Positions 22,019 to 33,263 of a stretch of DNA of 64,000 bases are shown one piece after another. A program made the translations under genes and the position numbers. The notes beneath the pieces were generated by a model, which was given only the letters and a program-made list of their open reading frames with translations, did not search any database and had not been told where the DNA came from. Numbering within the stretch: position 1 is the first letter of the stretch; the number at the start of each line of letters is the position of its first letter. This DNA comes from Choristoneura fumiferana (Eukaryota; Arthropoda; Insecta; Lepidoptera; Tortricidae). The stretch is from NCBI RefSeq assembly GCF_025370935.1, contig NC_133492.1, positions 13,683,020 through 13,747,019 of the forward strand, written 5' to 3'.

Positions 22019-22405
22019 TGCAGGTGTGTAAACCGAAACGAAAACATATAAATAGATTGCAGTTAGCGTTTGCTACAAGCAAAACAGTACAGTTAATTGG
22101 TAAAAAAAATGGACGACAATTTGTGCGACTAACATTTATTCCGTAAACTATTAAAGGTACAAAAAAAACCGTAGGTCCCGTACGTTGTGATGTTTTCAAA
22201 TGCTCTATCAATTTCCCGGAAATTGTTTTATTTGAAACAATTAACTTTTACAATGTTCTATACCTATAGAAGAGTAACGTGACTGACTAACAGATAACAC
22301 CCAGCTTATACCAATAGACCTGGAAGATAAGACATTGTCATTTTTTGAAATTTACCCTGGATGGGGAACAAAACAGATTGTTTAAATTCTAATAACTGAT
22401 TAGCT

Positions 22406-22431
22406 GAAGACAACCTCCATAGGTTGTCTTC
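22406..22431. repeat. Perfect 11-bp hairpin
   Basis: GAAGACAACCT, CCAT loop, AGGTTGTCTTC. Confidence 0.85.
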
Positions 22432-22760
22432 AAATTTAGCTCGTATATTCCTGGAGGATCAAAGATTAAGAAGGCAAAGAGAAAGACTACGAAGGGATTT
22501 TTTGAAATGCGAGTGGTATAAGGAAAACAAAAGATTTATGGTTTAGTTACAAAGTGACTCTGGCCCGAGCCGCACTTTGTCGTGTTACAGTTGTCTCTAG
22601 ATTTTTGGTTAATCTAACTAATTATCTTTCACTACCTTCGCAAACAAAGTTGCGGGCAATAGCTAGTTAAAAATGAGTATAAGTAATTGTCAAATTTAGG
22701 CGTTACTTTACGGAAGCCTACTTGCGAGCGCATGAGTGACACCGACGCAATCGGCCAGTA

Positions 22761-22946
22761 CCCTCAGTGTAAGTTTTCGGTTACAAAATACGTCTCGACC
22801 GCGTTCGCGTTAAATTCTCAATTTGTATAGAAACACGAATAGCGCCTCTAGCGGAACGTTTGCGATGTTCGTGTTTCCATACAAATTGAGATTTTAACGA
22901 GAACGCGATCGAGACGTATTTTGTAACCGAAAACTTACACTAAGGG
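22761..22946. mobile_element. 186-bp foldback MITE flanked by TA, copy 1
   Basis: Left end CCCTCAGTGTAAGTTTTCGG and right end CCGAAAACTTACACTAAGGG are inverted. The pairing continues through TTACAAAATACGTCTCGA, CGCGTTC and CTCAATTTGTAT to a short centre (GCGCCTCTAGCGGAACG). TA sits at each side (22759-22760, 22947-22948), as in Tc1/mariner-type insertions. Second copy at 58134. Confidence 0.8.
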
Positions 22947-23423
22947 TACAGATCAGATCATCATCATCATCATCACGATGGTAATGAAGTAGAAACATTA
23001 AGATTTATTGTTCTTTAATGGGTTACACATACTTACTACTGCTACCTATTTATTTTCGGTTTCTAAGCAATATTGTGTCTTATCCTGAAAAAAATATGGA
23101 AAACAATTAACTTTGAAGCAATTTGCGTCCGTGATAAGGACAGCAGCTATTAAACTAAGTAGGTTATTTATATTCAATTACCAATCTGGATTTAAATAGT
23201 ACGTTACTATCATATTGTTTTTTAATATTCATTACAAGATGTGTTATTTATTGAATTTAACAGTTCACAATTCTACTTCTACTTTCCTATATTCTTTTTT
23301 TATTGTCCAACTTAGCATCACTTGCAGTTGCCAGTATAGTTATTAAACACTTATGTTCCAACGACTATTTGAACTTTCAATTAGTTAATTAATGCTAGTA
23401 GTTACTTTTCTGTGTTTTTTCTA

Positions 23424-23790
23424 CTGTAGGTACAACATGCTCTCAACTTCTAATTAACATTGTGGCGTCTGAAGCACCTCTCATTCCCGGGCAGAAAGCC
23501 TGAATGCCGAAGCATTTGCGTGCCTCTATGGTGGCCATAGTGACCCGGTCTTTTAGCGAAGATCGGGCCACTGATTGGTTGAGCCAGCTGGAGGTACCTA
23601 CATTCCGTTCATTCTGAACGGAATGACGAATGGGTTCAGTATATAACGCTTTGCAGAGCTGAATTCCCTCTCTTTTCCCTTCTATTTCTCCACACGTAAG
23701 TGTAAACCAGACCAATATCTGTGCTGTAATAATTCTATATTAATTATACTGTGTATTGTACCTATATGTCAATAAACACTTCAAACACCA
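23424..23790. other. LTR-like or promoter-like block
   Basis: A region starting near TGTGGCGTCTGAAGCACC (23461) carries a TATA-like AGTATATAACGC at about 23637 and an AATAAACAC polyadenylation-like signal at about 23770, ~130 bases apart. TTCCGTTCATTCTGAACGGAA is a small hairpin upstream. The layout resembles a solo LTR, but I find no matching 4-6 base TSD and no second LTR. Confidence 0.3.
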
Positions 23791-24002
23791 AATTATTAAT
23801 AATAACTTTTTTAACCGACTTCATTGTTCGAACTAATTTTAGCCCACATGCACTCGTGTAACCCAGCCTTTTGTTAAGGCGAAATTATGTTTCAGTATCG
23901 TTCCGTTCTGATGGGCGTCGAGTTTAGCGATCTATAATATTTATCAACCTTAATTGGTTTATGGAATGACCTCGTTCCTATCTTAATATTATAAACTCTC
24001 TA

Positions 24003-24021
24003 TCTCTCTCTCTCTCTCTCT
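24003..24021. repeat. (TC)n microsatellite
   Basis: About nine TC dinucleotides. Confidence 0.9.
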
Positions 24022-24174
24022 GTTAATAAGTCGGTTTGTTTCGGTAACTCTTGACTTAAACGAAGTTGTGATGGTGTAACTGGAGTAGGAAGTTTGTGTT
24101 TTGCAATTTTATTTTTAACAAGCTTTGAATCACTATTTAAAAGACGGAAAAATTCAATCCCTACAAGGGAAAAA

Positions 24175-24459
24175 GCCGTGTTAGCTTAGTGGTTTGACCT
24201 ATGGCCCAGGATCGTGGGTTCAAACCCGAGCTCGCACCTCTGAGTTTTTCGAAATACACGTACGAAATTACTTTTGAAAACCATGAGCTTTATGGTGCAG
24301 GAAAATATTGTGAGGAAATTTGTACAATCCTGCGAAGCAATTCAATGGTATGTGTGAAGTTCCAAATCCACACTGGGCCCGCGTGAGAACCTAGTCCTCT
24401 CATTCTGAGAGGAGGCCTGTACCCAACATTAGGACGTATATATTTAGGCTGGAATGATG
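24175..24459 (+). mobile_element. SINE-B, near full length
   Basis: Head GCCGTGTTAGCTTAGTGGTT and TGACCTATGG, then ATCGTGGGTTCAAACCCGAG (B-box region), CGCACCTCTGAGTTTTTCG, GTGAAGTTCCAAATCCACAC, and the tail GAGGAGGCCTGTACCCAACA with GGCTGGAATGATGA. A small deletion removes the CAGAGG segment of the head. Tail shared with RTE LINEs. Confidence 0.75.
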
Positions 24460-24744
24460 AATTTAACGTCCATCTAGCACTAACATAGTATATGCAACAA
24501 TAATCAGATGCTCATAGGAATACGGATATCGGGTACATCACTAGTATTTGGTATGGAATATCTACGAGTGTTCGCCTGTTAGAACTTATCGACACTAAGA
24601 GCCTACTTTCACCAATCGTTGAAATTTTTTTTTAGGCAGATAAAAGTGTTGCCGTCTCTGTTTATTCAGAAAAATTAAACAAAGACAACATCACATATAT
24701 AGCACATACGTTTTATCAAAGAGCGGTGAACATTAAAGGAGCGG

Positions 24745-24835
24745 GCACACCGCTGCTTAAAAAAAATACAAACATTGGAAAATAGAACCTCCTCCTTTTT
24801 TGAAGTCGGTTAAAAACGGTGACGGTACGGAATCG
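24745..24835 (-). repeat. TTAACCGACTTC repeat, left-end fragment
   Basis: ATACAAACATTGGAAAATAG, AACCTCCTCCTTTTTTGAAG, TCGGTTAAAAACGG is the reverse complement of the start of the repeat at 42822. Confidence 0.65.
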
Positions 24836-25082
24836 CAGTGACTTATCATCGTAAGCGCGCCGTTTTTTTTTGCATGCTTTCCAAACCGCAGCCCTAAGTG
24901 TTTTATAACACTAGCCTTTGAAACCAGCAAATTTGCATGCACGCCATTTCTAGTTTTGGCATGTTTTGCTTTCTTTGATCATGTACGTGTCAAATATATG
25001 TCGCAGTTCCTGTTGTGACGGAAACTGTTCTCGGAATCTTGTTTTGATGGATTGCCTAGGATGCTAACGATCTGAATCTAGA

Positions 25083-25340
25083 ATAATAATAATAATAATA
25101 GTAATATTTATTTCAAAACTCAAGGCTTCATATTAACAATACAACAATATTTTAAATTACATAATCACAATCAAAATCAAAATAAAGTAATTACATGTCA
25201 GAGTTAGTAGTTAGTATATAGAGTTATGAAGCGCACTGCAGTGATTGAGATACACTCCATCCAACCTGCCGGCAAACATTGCTAGGATGCTGTTGGCGCT
25301 GGCATTTAGTAAAACGTATCTCAAAATATTCTCGACTTAA
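25083..25340 (-). repeat. Possible LINE 3' end with (AAT)n
   Basis: An (AAT)n run followed on the plus strand by AATATTTATTTCAAAACTCA is the look of a reversed LINE 3' end. Beyond it CAACCTGCCGGCAAACATTG is not matched elsewhere here. No frame. Confidence 0.3.
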
Positions 25341-25504
25341 TTAAAACTCTAGGTGTTGAAATGATGAATTAGTTTAAAAATGATTTAGTAAAGATAATGA
25401 ATTGCAAAAGCAGCAAGGATTTGTATTTAGCACTGGGTTGACAGGTCATCAGAAATCTTGCTCGAAGTTGGTTAAAAACGGTATTATTGAATGCTTTAAA
25501 AGTA

Positions 25505-25575
25505 ATTTCTGATTCAGTAATCTGGCGTTAATTTGCCGAGGTCCTTATCAATGATCTGAAATTCATTGTTCATTG
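25505..25575 (+). repeat. Family F left terminus, diverged
   Basis: CTGGCGTTAATTTGCCGAGG and TCCTTATCAATGATCTGA follow the order of the family F left end. Confidence 0.4.
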
Positions 25576-26724
25576 CTTTAAAAGTAAATAGAGAAAAACT
25601 TCTGTTGTGAAACCTATACAAGTGTTTTTTTAAATTGCAACAGACGGCACGTGACCAGATTTATACAGGAAGATATGTAACTCTTTTATCCCGTTAGAAG
25701 AGAGGTTATGTTCTGTCATTGTCTGCGGCAAAGGCAATGTTAACGTTACAAGTAAAGGCGCATAAAAGCATTGAAGACCGGAAGACTGTCTTCCGTCATA
25801 AAATTCGCCGTTTACAGAAGGTTAGATCGTATTGTTCCGCGGAACGAAAACGTCCGCTTAAAACTGGCAAGTACATAATTATTAAAAATTAAGTTCCGCT
25901 CTCGCCTGTCTCTGTCAGGCTTTACACAATTATCCTGAAATTGTAATTAAAACGTTAATTACGTTTTTATTACTTGACATCTTTTTCCTTGTCTCCAAAT
26001 GTAATGGGAGTGTGGAGACTAACAAGTTTTTAATGAAGTGCTCTTTCGGGACGGTGTTTGTTAAGCTACGTTAAGCCTGGTTAGCACTAGCAAACTGTAC
26101 GAGTAACTACAATGTGCCCGCCGATCGATCACTTGTAACTCTTTAGCTTCACGATCTCTTGATTTGTATTACTAGCACATTTTTTGCTGTGCGTGTAAAT
26201 GAGGCCTATTCATAAATGTTGGGAAATTGTGTATTAGACGTTTAGTTTAAAAAAAGATTACCAGAATGAATATGAACGAAATATTGCGGCAAGATTTTGC
26301 GTGGGAACCCTGTGGCATTAATCTGGTTGCGGGGCCACATTGGGAACCTGTTATTTAAGTCACATTAATTTACAGCTGATTTGATATTGTTCGTCGTTAT
26401 AATAACTTTGTGCCAATAGTGTATGTATTAAATATTTTACCTGGGCGTCGACTTACGACGTTATCTGACATCACTTTCTGGGCAAATCTTGACAGCGGAA
26501 ACCCAAAAAACGGTACACTGCTGTATAAAAACTTTTAGTTGATGCATAAATCAAGTCTAGGGTGTCACATTCCTCAATGGATCCGACGCGTGAAATATGA
26601 GCGGGCAGCGCCTCGAATAACGTGACCCGGTGTTTTGTTACAGACTTCGTTGTGTATTTGCTCCTATTTTTGTTGACTTTATTGGTAGATAGTTATAAAA
26701 TGTAACTCGTAACTAGACAAGATC
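25576..26724. other. No gene recognised
   Basis: Short frames only; no repeat recognised. Confidence 0.45.
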
Positions 26725-26727
26725 TTC

Positions 26728-26960
26728 ATCGCCAGTAAAAAGATGTCGACTGCTGAACATAGGCCTCCATCAAAGAACTTCACAATGACCTGTCCTGTGC
26801 CGCCCGCATCCAACGGACTTCAGCGACCTTCATCGAATCATCGGTCCAACTTGAGAAGGACCATTCCCCGCTGCATCTTCTGGTACGCCACACAATATCT
26901 CATTGGCTCTGACCGCCATCAATCTCTCGTACAAGATGCTTACACACATTAGGGACCAGA
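26728..26960 (-). mobile_element. RTE LINE C-terminal tail, degraded
   Basis: Minus-strand frame: WTDDSMKVAEVRWMRAAQDR, SL, stop, SSLMEAYVQQSTS. It follows the RTE signature W.DD..KVA...WM..AQDR...SL.EAYVQQ.TS with one stop. Apparent frames on the plus strand are antisense. Confidence 0.65.
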
Positions 26961-27308
26961 CATACGGTGTATTTTTCTGGAGCACAACACGCGCGCTTCG
27001 CGAACGCACATCAAGCAAGGCGCCGAAAATTCTCCAAAAATATAGGTAGTACAAAAGTAACTGAATTTCGTTTGAAGCACGTAACTCACGTTAACTGCGC
27101 GTTGTACCTATGTGCCTAAAATATCGGACAAATGACAACGCGGTCAAGATCGATTTAATTTGAGCCGTTCAATACCTATTATTTGTATGAAACTCCATGC
27201 TATCCTATGTTTACCAAGATTGCATTTAGTCGTTAGGTAACAGTTCATAGTTTGGTTTTTCTAGTAAGCCATCTACATATATATATATATCAAAATGTAA
27301 CTTAATAC

Positions 27309-27555
27309 CTTACTTACCCGTGTGGTGTCGGGTTAGAATTACACCTCTCCATTTCTTCCGTGGATGTCGTAAGAGGCGACTGAGGTTATAGGTTAAGGTA
27401 TATCGTAGGCGACAGGCTAGCAACCTGTCACTATTGTACCGTTTTTGTCAAACTTAAAACCTAAATTTGCTAAAAGTGGCTCCGCAGCGGTAACGTTTCG
27501 TGTGCTCTGCCTATCCCAAATGATGGGAATACAGTCGTGATGTTTGTGTATGTGT
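27309..27555 (+). repeat. Family E repeat, longest copy
   Basis: Adds 5' sequence CCCGTGTGGTGTCGGGTTAG, CCATTTCTTCCGTGGATG and TCGTAAGAGGCGACTGAGG to the segment seen at 21826, then ends GATGTTTGTGTATGTGTA. Confidence 0.65.
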
Positions 27556-28570
27556 AACTTAATATCTTTGAATTTACGAAGAGCAAAAAAGACCTGAAAA
27601 TATTTTTATCTGTAAATAAAAAAATAAGAATTAAATAAAATTTATTGAAACAGTAACAAATTGACAATAAATAAATTACCTATACGTTATGCCTATCCAA
27701 TTTATTAAAAGTGTTAACAAACCATTTTAATCAAAATTCTTGTATAAACACCCACTGGATCGAATCAATGACACATTTATCTATAATTCGTGTCTTTTAA
27801 CTAGATGTCTAATCACTTTTTTCACCCAAATTCACTTGATTTCAATATTTATTTTTCATTTGAAAAATCGATTGATGCGCGGATGAATAAGCGATTTTTA
27901 TTTGCTTTCCTTAAAATTAAAAAAATAGTTTGTGCTTTTATAATTGAATAAACAGTCTTTGGAATTAAATCAAGTATTATAAATAATAAAATAGTCAAAA
28001 ATACGCTGATCTATTCAATTAATAAATAATCGATTTACTGAACAGATTAATTATTTTGCAAGAGGTTCTAAGTTTTCACATCACAAATTGTCTATGGTCG
28101 GGTTAATGGCGTCTTTGTTTACGGTTGTCATAAATTGGATCGGAATACAATATACATACGTTTGACTTTAGAAAATACACAATTACTGACGTAACTTGAG
28201 TTTTGCACAAAAACAGTTTCAGTTTCATGAGTACTAGCATATAATAGTTACATACATTGGCACGGGCCTAGCTTTTCTCTGTATAAGTTGTTTCGCGACC
28301 AATTTCAGTCAAAATTATGTCGAAAGTTTATTTTCTTTTGTGAACGCTTAGAGGAAATAAACAAATATTTGTAGCTTAAACAAGGATTTAATTTAGTTAT
28401 TATTAAAAGATTACATTTTTGTACTTATTACTTGTTGTTACTCAAGAGTTCCTTTACTCCAAGGGAATTAGGAGGGAAGGGCGTACCTAATGCGTTTAAA
28501 GGTAGGTATTAAGGTGAACACCTTAACGCAGGTTACACTGTGACGCAGGTAGGTAGTTAGAATTACTAAT
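27556..28570. other. No gene recognised
   Basis: Very AT-rich; only short frames. Confidence 0.5.
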
Positions 28571-28645
28571 AACTTTTTCCATTGTGACACGAAAATTACT
28601 CATACATTTGTATGGATTATTTTCGTGACACAATGGAAAAAAGTT
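28571..28645. repeat. Imperfect ~26-bp hairpin
   Basis: AACTTTTTCCATTGTGACAC then GAAAAT pairs with ATTTTCGTGACACAATGGAA and the following AAAAAGTT, with one base inserted and a two-base mismatch. The loop has a smaller CATAC/GTATG stem. Probably a decayed foldback element. Confidence 0.75.
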
Positions 28646-29844
28646 GTGCAACTTGCGTTGCGTTGCGTGTGCAACTTTTTGATATTCACCCATATTTAAC
28701 CGTTTTAATTCTCTGATAAAACTCTTAACTTCTGATTCGATTTTAATGCTGAAACTCTGAGCACGCCTATTTTCTAAATGCACTGAGAAACTCCGAATAA
28801 TTAATTATTCAAACAACAATCATCTTGATAATTAGATATCTTAGATCATGCCGGTAGAAATAAATACCTACAGACTTATTAATTATAGATGATTTACGAA
28901 TATTGATAAAAATTTACCGATTTTCCGATTAAATTTGAACCTAACCGTCAGTTATTTGTCAAAACAATTTAGTGGTGTGTAAGAAATTCTCATTTACACT
29001 TAGCTCGAGTGCGAACTATCAAACTAAGCACCCTTGTTGGGCCATTTTTTATTTATTGTCGATTTTTTTTTCTCAGATTTCAATGCAATTTGGTGAATTG
29101 GTATAGTTGCTTATTCAGACTATGGTTAGCCCAATTTCACACTTTTTCCATTTTTCCCTTCATTGAGTTACACAAAACGTATGGAAATGTCGTAACTAAA
29201 CTAAAAATTTAGTATAAAATGAGGAACTCAAAATGAAAAAGAAAACGACATCAAAATAAAAAATGGCCCTGTTATGAGACGATGATGCTGACTACTAATA
29301 AAATATGTTCTTTTAGAATCCAATAACATATATAGCCATGTATCTGGAGTAAAACTATTTGCGGTTAAAAATTAAAGTTTTAGTTACAAATGGACACGAC
29401 ACCGCAACTACATCGCGCTAACTTTCATCCAATGGACCCAGTTTAGAGTTAGCCTAACGCGATTTAACACCCTCGACCCGCAACTTGCTAAACTGATTAT
29501 GAACACTGTTAGACTTGGAGAAAAAATCGGAGTCAGCTGTGGGAAACTTGTTAGTTCTATGTTTTAACATGTAAATGTGTCTGTGAAGTTCTTTGCATGA
29601 CTTTGTTATCTATCTAGAAAGAAAGAAAGAAATAAGACATTTATTCACTAACACAGAAGACATACATATACATCAAAATTTACACATATAAAAAAATAAT
29701 AATAATATACGGTCGCTGACTCAGCATTATGCTGAAGCGCTGATTTTCTGCCAGAACCGTCTGTGACTCACGGAACGATACACAAATATAAAGTAAATAA
29801 ACCACTTATCTATACATACGCAAATAAAATTAAGATAAAAAAAA
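28646..29844. other. No gene; possible (GAAA)n-tailed LINE end near 29615
   Basis: GAAAGAAAGAAAGAAA followed by TAAGACATTTATTCACTAAC at 29618-29655 looks like a LINE 3' end on the minus strand with a (CTTT)n tail. No attached coding sequence was recognised, and the rest is unassigned. Confidence 0.4.
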
Positions 29845-30116
29845 AATGAACTAAAATAATTTCCTTGCTCACCCGCGACCTTACGATAGCTAAGCTTATG
29901 CAAAATATGCGTGTTCATGCAGTTCCTCCACCTCCACACTGTAAGAACACACACAAATCACACAAACCCATCTATCACGACCACCACACTACACTGACGC
30001 GTTTCGAACTCAGCCAGAGCTCATCTTCAGAGTGACACAACCGTACACCATGCTACCAGTTGTTAGACTAACGAACCACAACCACCTCCGCAAAGTAACG
30101 CCTGATTCAATAAATT
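29845..30116 (+). repeat. Family F repeat, right end intact
   Basis: AATGAACTAAAATAATTTCC, TTGCTCACCCGCGACCTTAC, TGCAGTTCCTCCACCTCCAC, AACTCAGCCAGAGCTCATCT, CCGTACACCATGCTACCAGT, then the right end CTCCGCAAAGTAACGCCTGA and TTCAATAAATT. Same orientation as the copy at 60801, which keeps the left end instead. The right end is the inverted complement of that left end, so the intact family has ~30-base TIRs. Confidence 0.75.
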
Positions 30117-30489
30117 ATTTAAAAAAAAACTATAAAAAACCAAGAAATAAATAAATTACAACTATCTATCTATCTCATACCTTTAAACTTTATAAATATA
30201 TATATATATATTTCAGAGATCTCGGAAACGGCTCCAACGACGAAAAATCGATCTAGCTTGCCTTATCTCTTGGAAAACGCTTGGTACCGAGATATTTAAT
30301 ATTTAATATCGCCCAGATATTTAATTTACTTCAAAGAAGAAGCTAGACTATTTTCGTTTATGTTGAGGGTCCCTCTTGACTATTACCTATTCTGTGTCCT
30401 TACGGGATCACATCTTAGGACCGCGTGGAGGTATCAAGGTGAAATTTATATGACACAGGGACTACCCGTGTAATGGTGAGTATAAATAG

Positions 30490-30727
30490 ACAAAAACCCC
30501 CAACTTTATCACTTCAACGTTAAATAATTCAAAAACGGCTGAACCGATTTTAATAAAACATATTTAAGAACCATCGCTAGAAAACCTGCTTTCAGATAAA
30601 AAAACCGCATTCAAATCGGTCCACCCGTTTAAGAGCTACGGTGCCACAGTCAGACAGATAGACAGACACACAGACAGACATAGCGGTCAAACTTATAACA
30701 CCCCTCTTTTTGCGTCGGGGGTTAAAA
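30490..30727 (+). repeat. Family C repeat, near full length
   Basis: From AAAAACCCCCAACTTTATCA, through GGCTGAACCGATTTTAATAA, CCGCATTCAAATCGGTCCAC, a (CAGA)-rich run and AGCGGTCAAACTTATAACAC, to CTCTTTTTGCGTCGGGGGTT. Short inverted termini AACCCCC / GGGGGTT. Confidence 0.7.
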
Positions 30728-30767
30728 AGTATAAAATATGGTTTTGTAGCGATGCCAAAGTCAAGCT

Positions 30768-30845
30768 CCCTGCCCGCACATGGGAAATACAGTTCAAGCC
30801 CTCTTATTTTGAGAGGAGGCCCGTGCCCAGACGTGGGACGTAGTT
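30768..30845 (+). mobile_element. SINE-B 3' fragment
   Basis: CAAGCCCTCTTATTTTGAGA, GGAGGCCCGTGCCCAGACGT, GGGACG: the SINE-B tail with the head missing. Confidence 0.6.
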
Positions 30846-30849
30846 TTGT

Positions 30850-30906
30850 GATTTAAATTCGGGTTTTGTTCCGCGTACCTTGATCAACAAAACCCGAATT
30901 TAAATC
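30850..30906. repeat. Perfect 21-bp hairpin
   Basis: GATTTAAATTCGGGTTTTGT plus T, a 15-base loop CCGCGTACCTTGATC, then the exact complement. The left arm and loop recur at 31280-31317 (GGGTTTCGTTCCGCGTACC), where the right arm is missing. Confidence 0.85.
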
Positions 30907-31169
30907 ATTAAATTAGTAATGTGACCGCGTTGGTCTAAAACATTGTGTTAGTGGGACGTGGGACAAGATGATAATGACTTAAGGCTGTGTCATGCGTTGG
31001 ACCGATTTGGATGTCATTTGGTATGTCTAAAATAATGATAAAAAATGTTGATATTGATTGCGAAAAGTTTCCACAGTGATCACGATAGCAGCAACAGTTT
31101 TAATGGTTCATTCATTTTTGCGGTTAATTACATTAAATAGAATTCGTTTCATTTTATTCATCTATCACC

Positions 31170-31255
31170 ATATCTTGCATAAACTTAGCTATCATAAGGT
31201 CGCGGGTGAGCAAAGAAATTATTTTAGTTCATTACATTCTTTCATTGTTACCCTA
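31170..31255 (-). repeat. Family F interior fragment
   Basis: TTGCATAAACTTAGCTATCA, TAAGGTCGCGGGTGAGCAAA and ATTATTTTAGTTCATT are the reverse complement of the left interior of family F. The 101-codon frame crossing it is not a gene. Confidence 0.6.
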
Positions 31256-31770
31256 GTTTTCGTGACGAATTGGTCATTTTATGATTTAAATTCGGGTTTC
31301 GTTCCGCGTACCTTGATATTTTTTGTTTTTTTTCTTTCATTTTTGAATTGGTCATTACTGTAATGCTATGTAAACGTTTTAATCAATAAATAAATAAATC
31401 TACTTATAATTAAAAAAATGCTTTGGAATATAAACCGTGATTACCTTTAGCGAGCTCCCGATAATTTGACGCAATTGCTGGAAGCGACAAAATATCGGCT
31501 GTAACGTAGCAAATGTCTAACGTATGTCAGGATCCACGAGCGTTGTTAAATCACTTCCCGCGTTACGTTCGTTTTCAACTTCAATTCGGTCAGATTTCCT
31601 TCAGATAATGTATTTGTAATATTCCAGGCACACAATATCTCGGGCTCGGATAGTGCTGTGCCAAGAGAATGTTGGCACGGCGCCTTTGCGGCAGGTTCTC
31701 AATTAAAATTGTCGGTCGTGCTTCCCCATTAACAGTTAATACCCTTCAGTTCTTTGTAAATCAATTGCGT

Positions 31771-32356
31771 TTTTAGAGTTCCGTACCTAAAGGGTGCCAC
31801 AGGATCCTATTACTGAGACTCCGCTGTCTGTCCGTCAGTCTGTCACAGGGCTCTATCTATCTCTTGAGTCGTTATAGTTAGACACTTGAAATTTTCACAG
31901 ATTATGTATTACTGTGGCCGCTATAACAACAAGTACTAAAACAGAATAAAATAAATATTTAAGGGCGGCTCCCATACAATAAACGTGATTGTTTTGCCGT
32001 TTTTTGCTTGATATTAATAACGACAACAGGTAGACGCTTGAAATATTCACATAATCTTTAGTTGTATAATCACTTTTAAAATTAGTCATCATCCCAGCCT
32101 ATATACGTCCCACTGCTAGGCACAGGCCTCCTCTCAGAACAAGAGGGCTTGGGCCATAGTTTCCACGCGGGCCCAGTGCGGATTGGAAACTTACTTTAAA
32201 CTTACTTTAAAATTAGTAATTAAATTAAAATAAATTAAATATTTAAGGGGAGCACCCATACAACAAACTTGTTTTTTTTTTGCTAATGTCTAATGTTGTA
32301 TAATAATGGTACGGAACCCCTTCGTACGCGAGTCCGACTCGCACTTGGCCAGTTTT
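31771..32356 (+). repeat. GGTACGGAACCC-family MITE interrupted by a SINE
   Basis: Left end TTTTAGAGTTCCGTACCTAA and GGGTGCCACAGGA; right end GGTACGGAACCCCTTCGTAC then AGTCCGACTCGCACTTGGCC. The interior parallels the copy at 6461 up to position 32086. After the SINE insert it resumes with AATTAAATTAAAATAAATTA, the same order as the uninterrupted copy. Confidence 0.75.
32087..32205 (-). mobile_element. SINE-B, 5'-truncated, nested in the MITE
   Basis: Plus strand reads CATCATCCCAGCCTATATAC, GTCCCACTGCTAGGCACAGG, CCTCCTCTCAGAACAAGAGG and ends ATTGGAAACTTACTTTAAA. It is flanked by TTTAAAATTAGT on both sides (32075-32086 and 32206-32217), a 12-base direct repeat expected of target-primed retroposition. 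Confidence 0.85.
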
Positions 32357-32469
32357 TATTAAGTGAAAATTTTTTGCGATCACAATCACGCCCTATGGTA
32401 AGCAAAACGTCGTCTACGATAACGCACACTCGCCTAGCAGTGGCATGAAGCAATATATTTTTAACTAAA

Positions 32470-32535
32470 TCAAAATTACTTTGCTCACCCGCGACCTGAC
32501 ATGCGCAGCATCATGCAGCTCCTCCTCAGGAGGCG
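32470..32535 (+). repeat. Family F interior fragment
   Basis: TTTGCTCACCCGCGACCTGA then CATGCAGCTCCTCCTCAGG. Confidence 0.45.
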
Positions 32536-32625
32536 CACCTACAAAATTATGATGCAAGAGTGACCACGGATAAGTAAAGATTAACCTTGTTATTATATTC
32601 ATGAAAAGCTCTGTCTTCCCACTAA

Positions 32626-32843
32626 ATTAAAAATGCGAAAGTTTGTAAATCTGTTCTTTTTTTTGTTTTTTCGCTACCTCATTACGTCAAAACCGTTGAA
32701 CCGATTCAGATGAAATTGGGTATACGTTATTTTGAGTCCCGGGGGAGGACATGGGATATATTTTATCCCGGAAAATTGCATAGTTCCCACGGGATAGCGA
32801 TAAACGATTTCTACGCGGACGGAGTCGCGGGCAACAGCTAGTA
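32626..32843 (+). repeat. Helitron-like GCGAAAG...CTAG repeat
   Basis: AATGCGAAAGTTTGTAAATC, AACCGTTGAACCGATTCAGA, ATCCCGGAAAATTGCATAGT, ACGCGGACGGAGTCGCGGGC, ending AACAGCTAG at 32833-32841. It is the cleanest plus-strand copy. Confidence 0.65.
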
Positions 32844-33263
32844 AACTCATGAAACTTTAACTGAAAACCTAGTCTCGATACACGACTAATAATCTGGCTG
32901 GAATTGTTGTTTGTTTTGTTTACCAATACAATTACCGGAAATTATTTACAATTCAGCCATAATTTAAAACAGAAAAGGATAATCTCCGGCTTAATTATAC
33001 ATACATACTCACTCGTATAATCATACTGCAACATTAATGAAACACGTACCGTACTCCATGTGTTTGTGATTAAATCAAATTACTAGTGAATTACATGTTT
33101 GTGAATGATACTTTCTACCGCTACAGGTTTAACAGCTAACCTGGACGATCAGGCTTGAGCTTCGCTCAGTATTCCAGGAATTAAGACCAAACTACACTCA
33201 TCAAAAGTGTTTACCTACCCTAGACAATTTGGAGCATTTCAATACAAGTCAAAACATCAAATT

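Noticed and set aside
26743..26952. Plus-strand frame as a protein
   Set aside because: It is antisense to a degraded RTE LINE tail on the minus strand.
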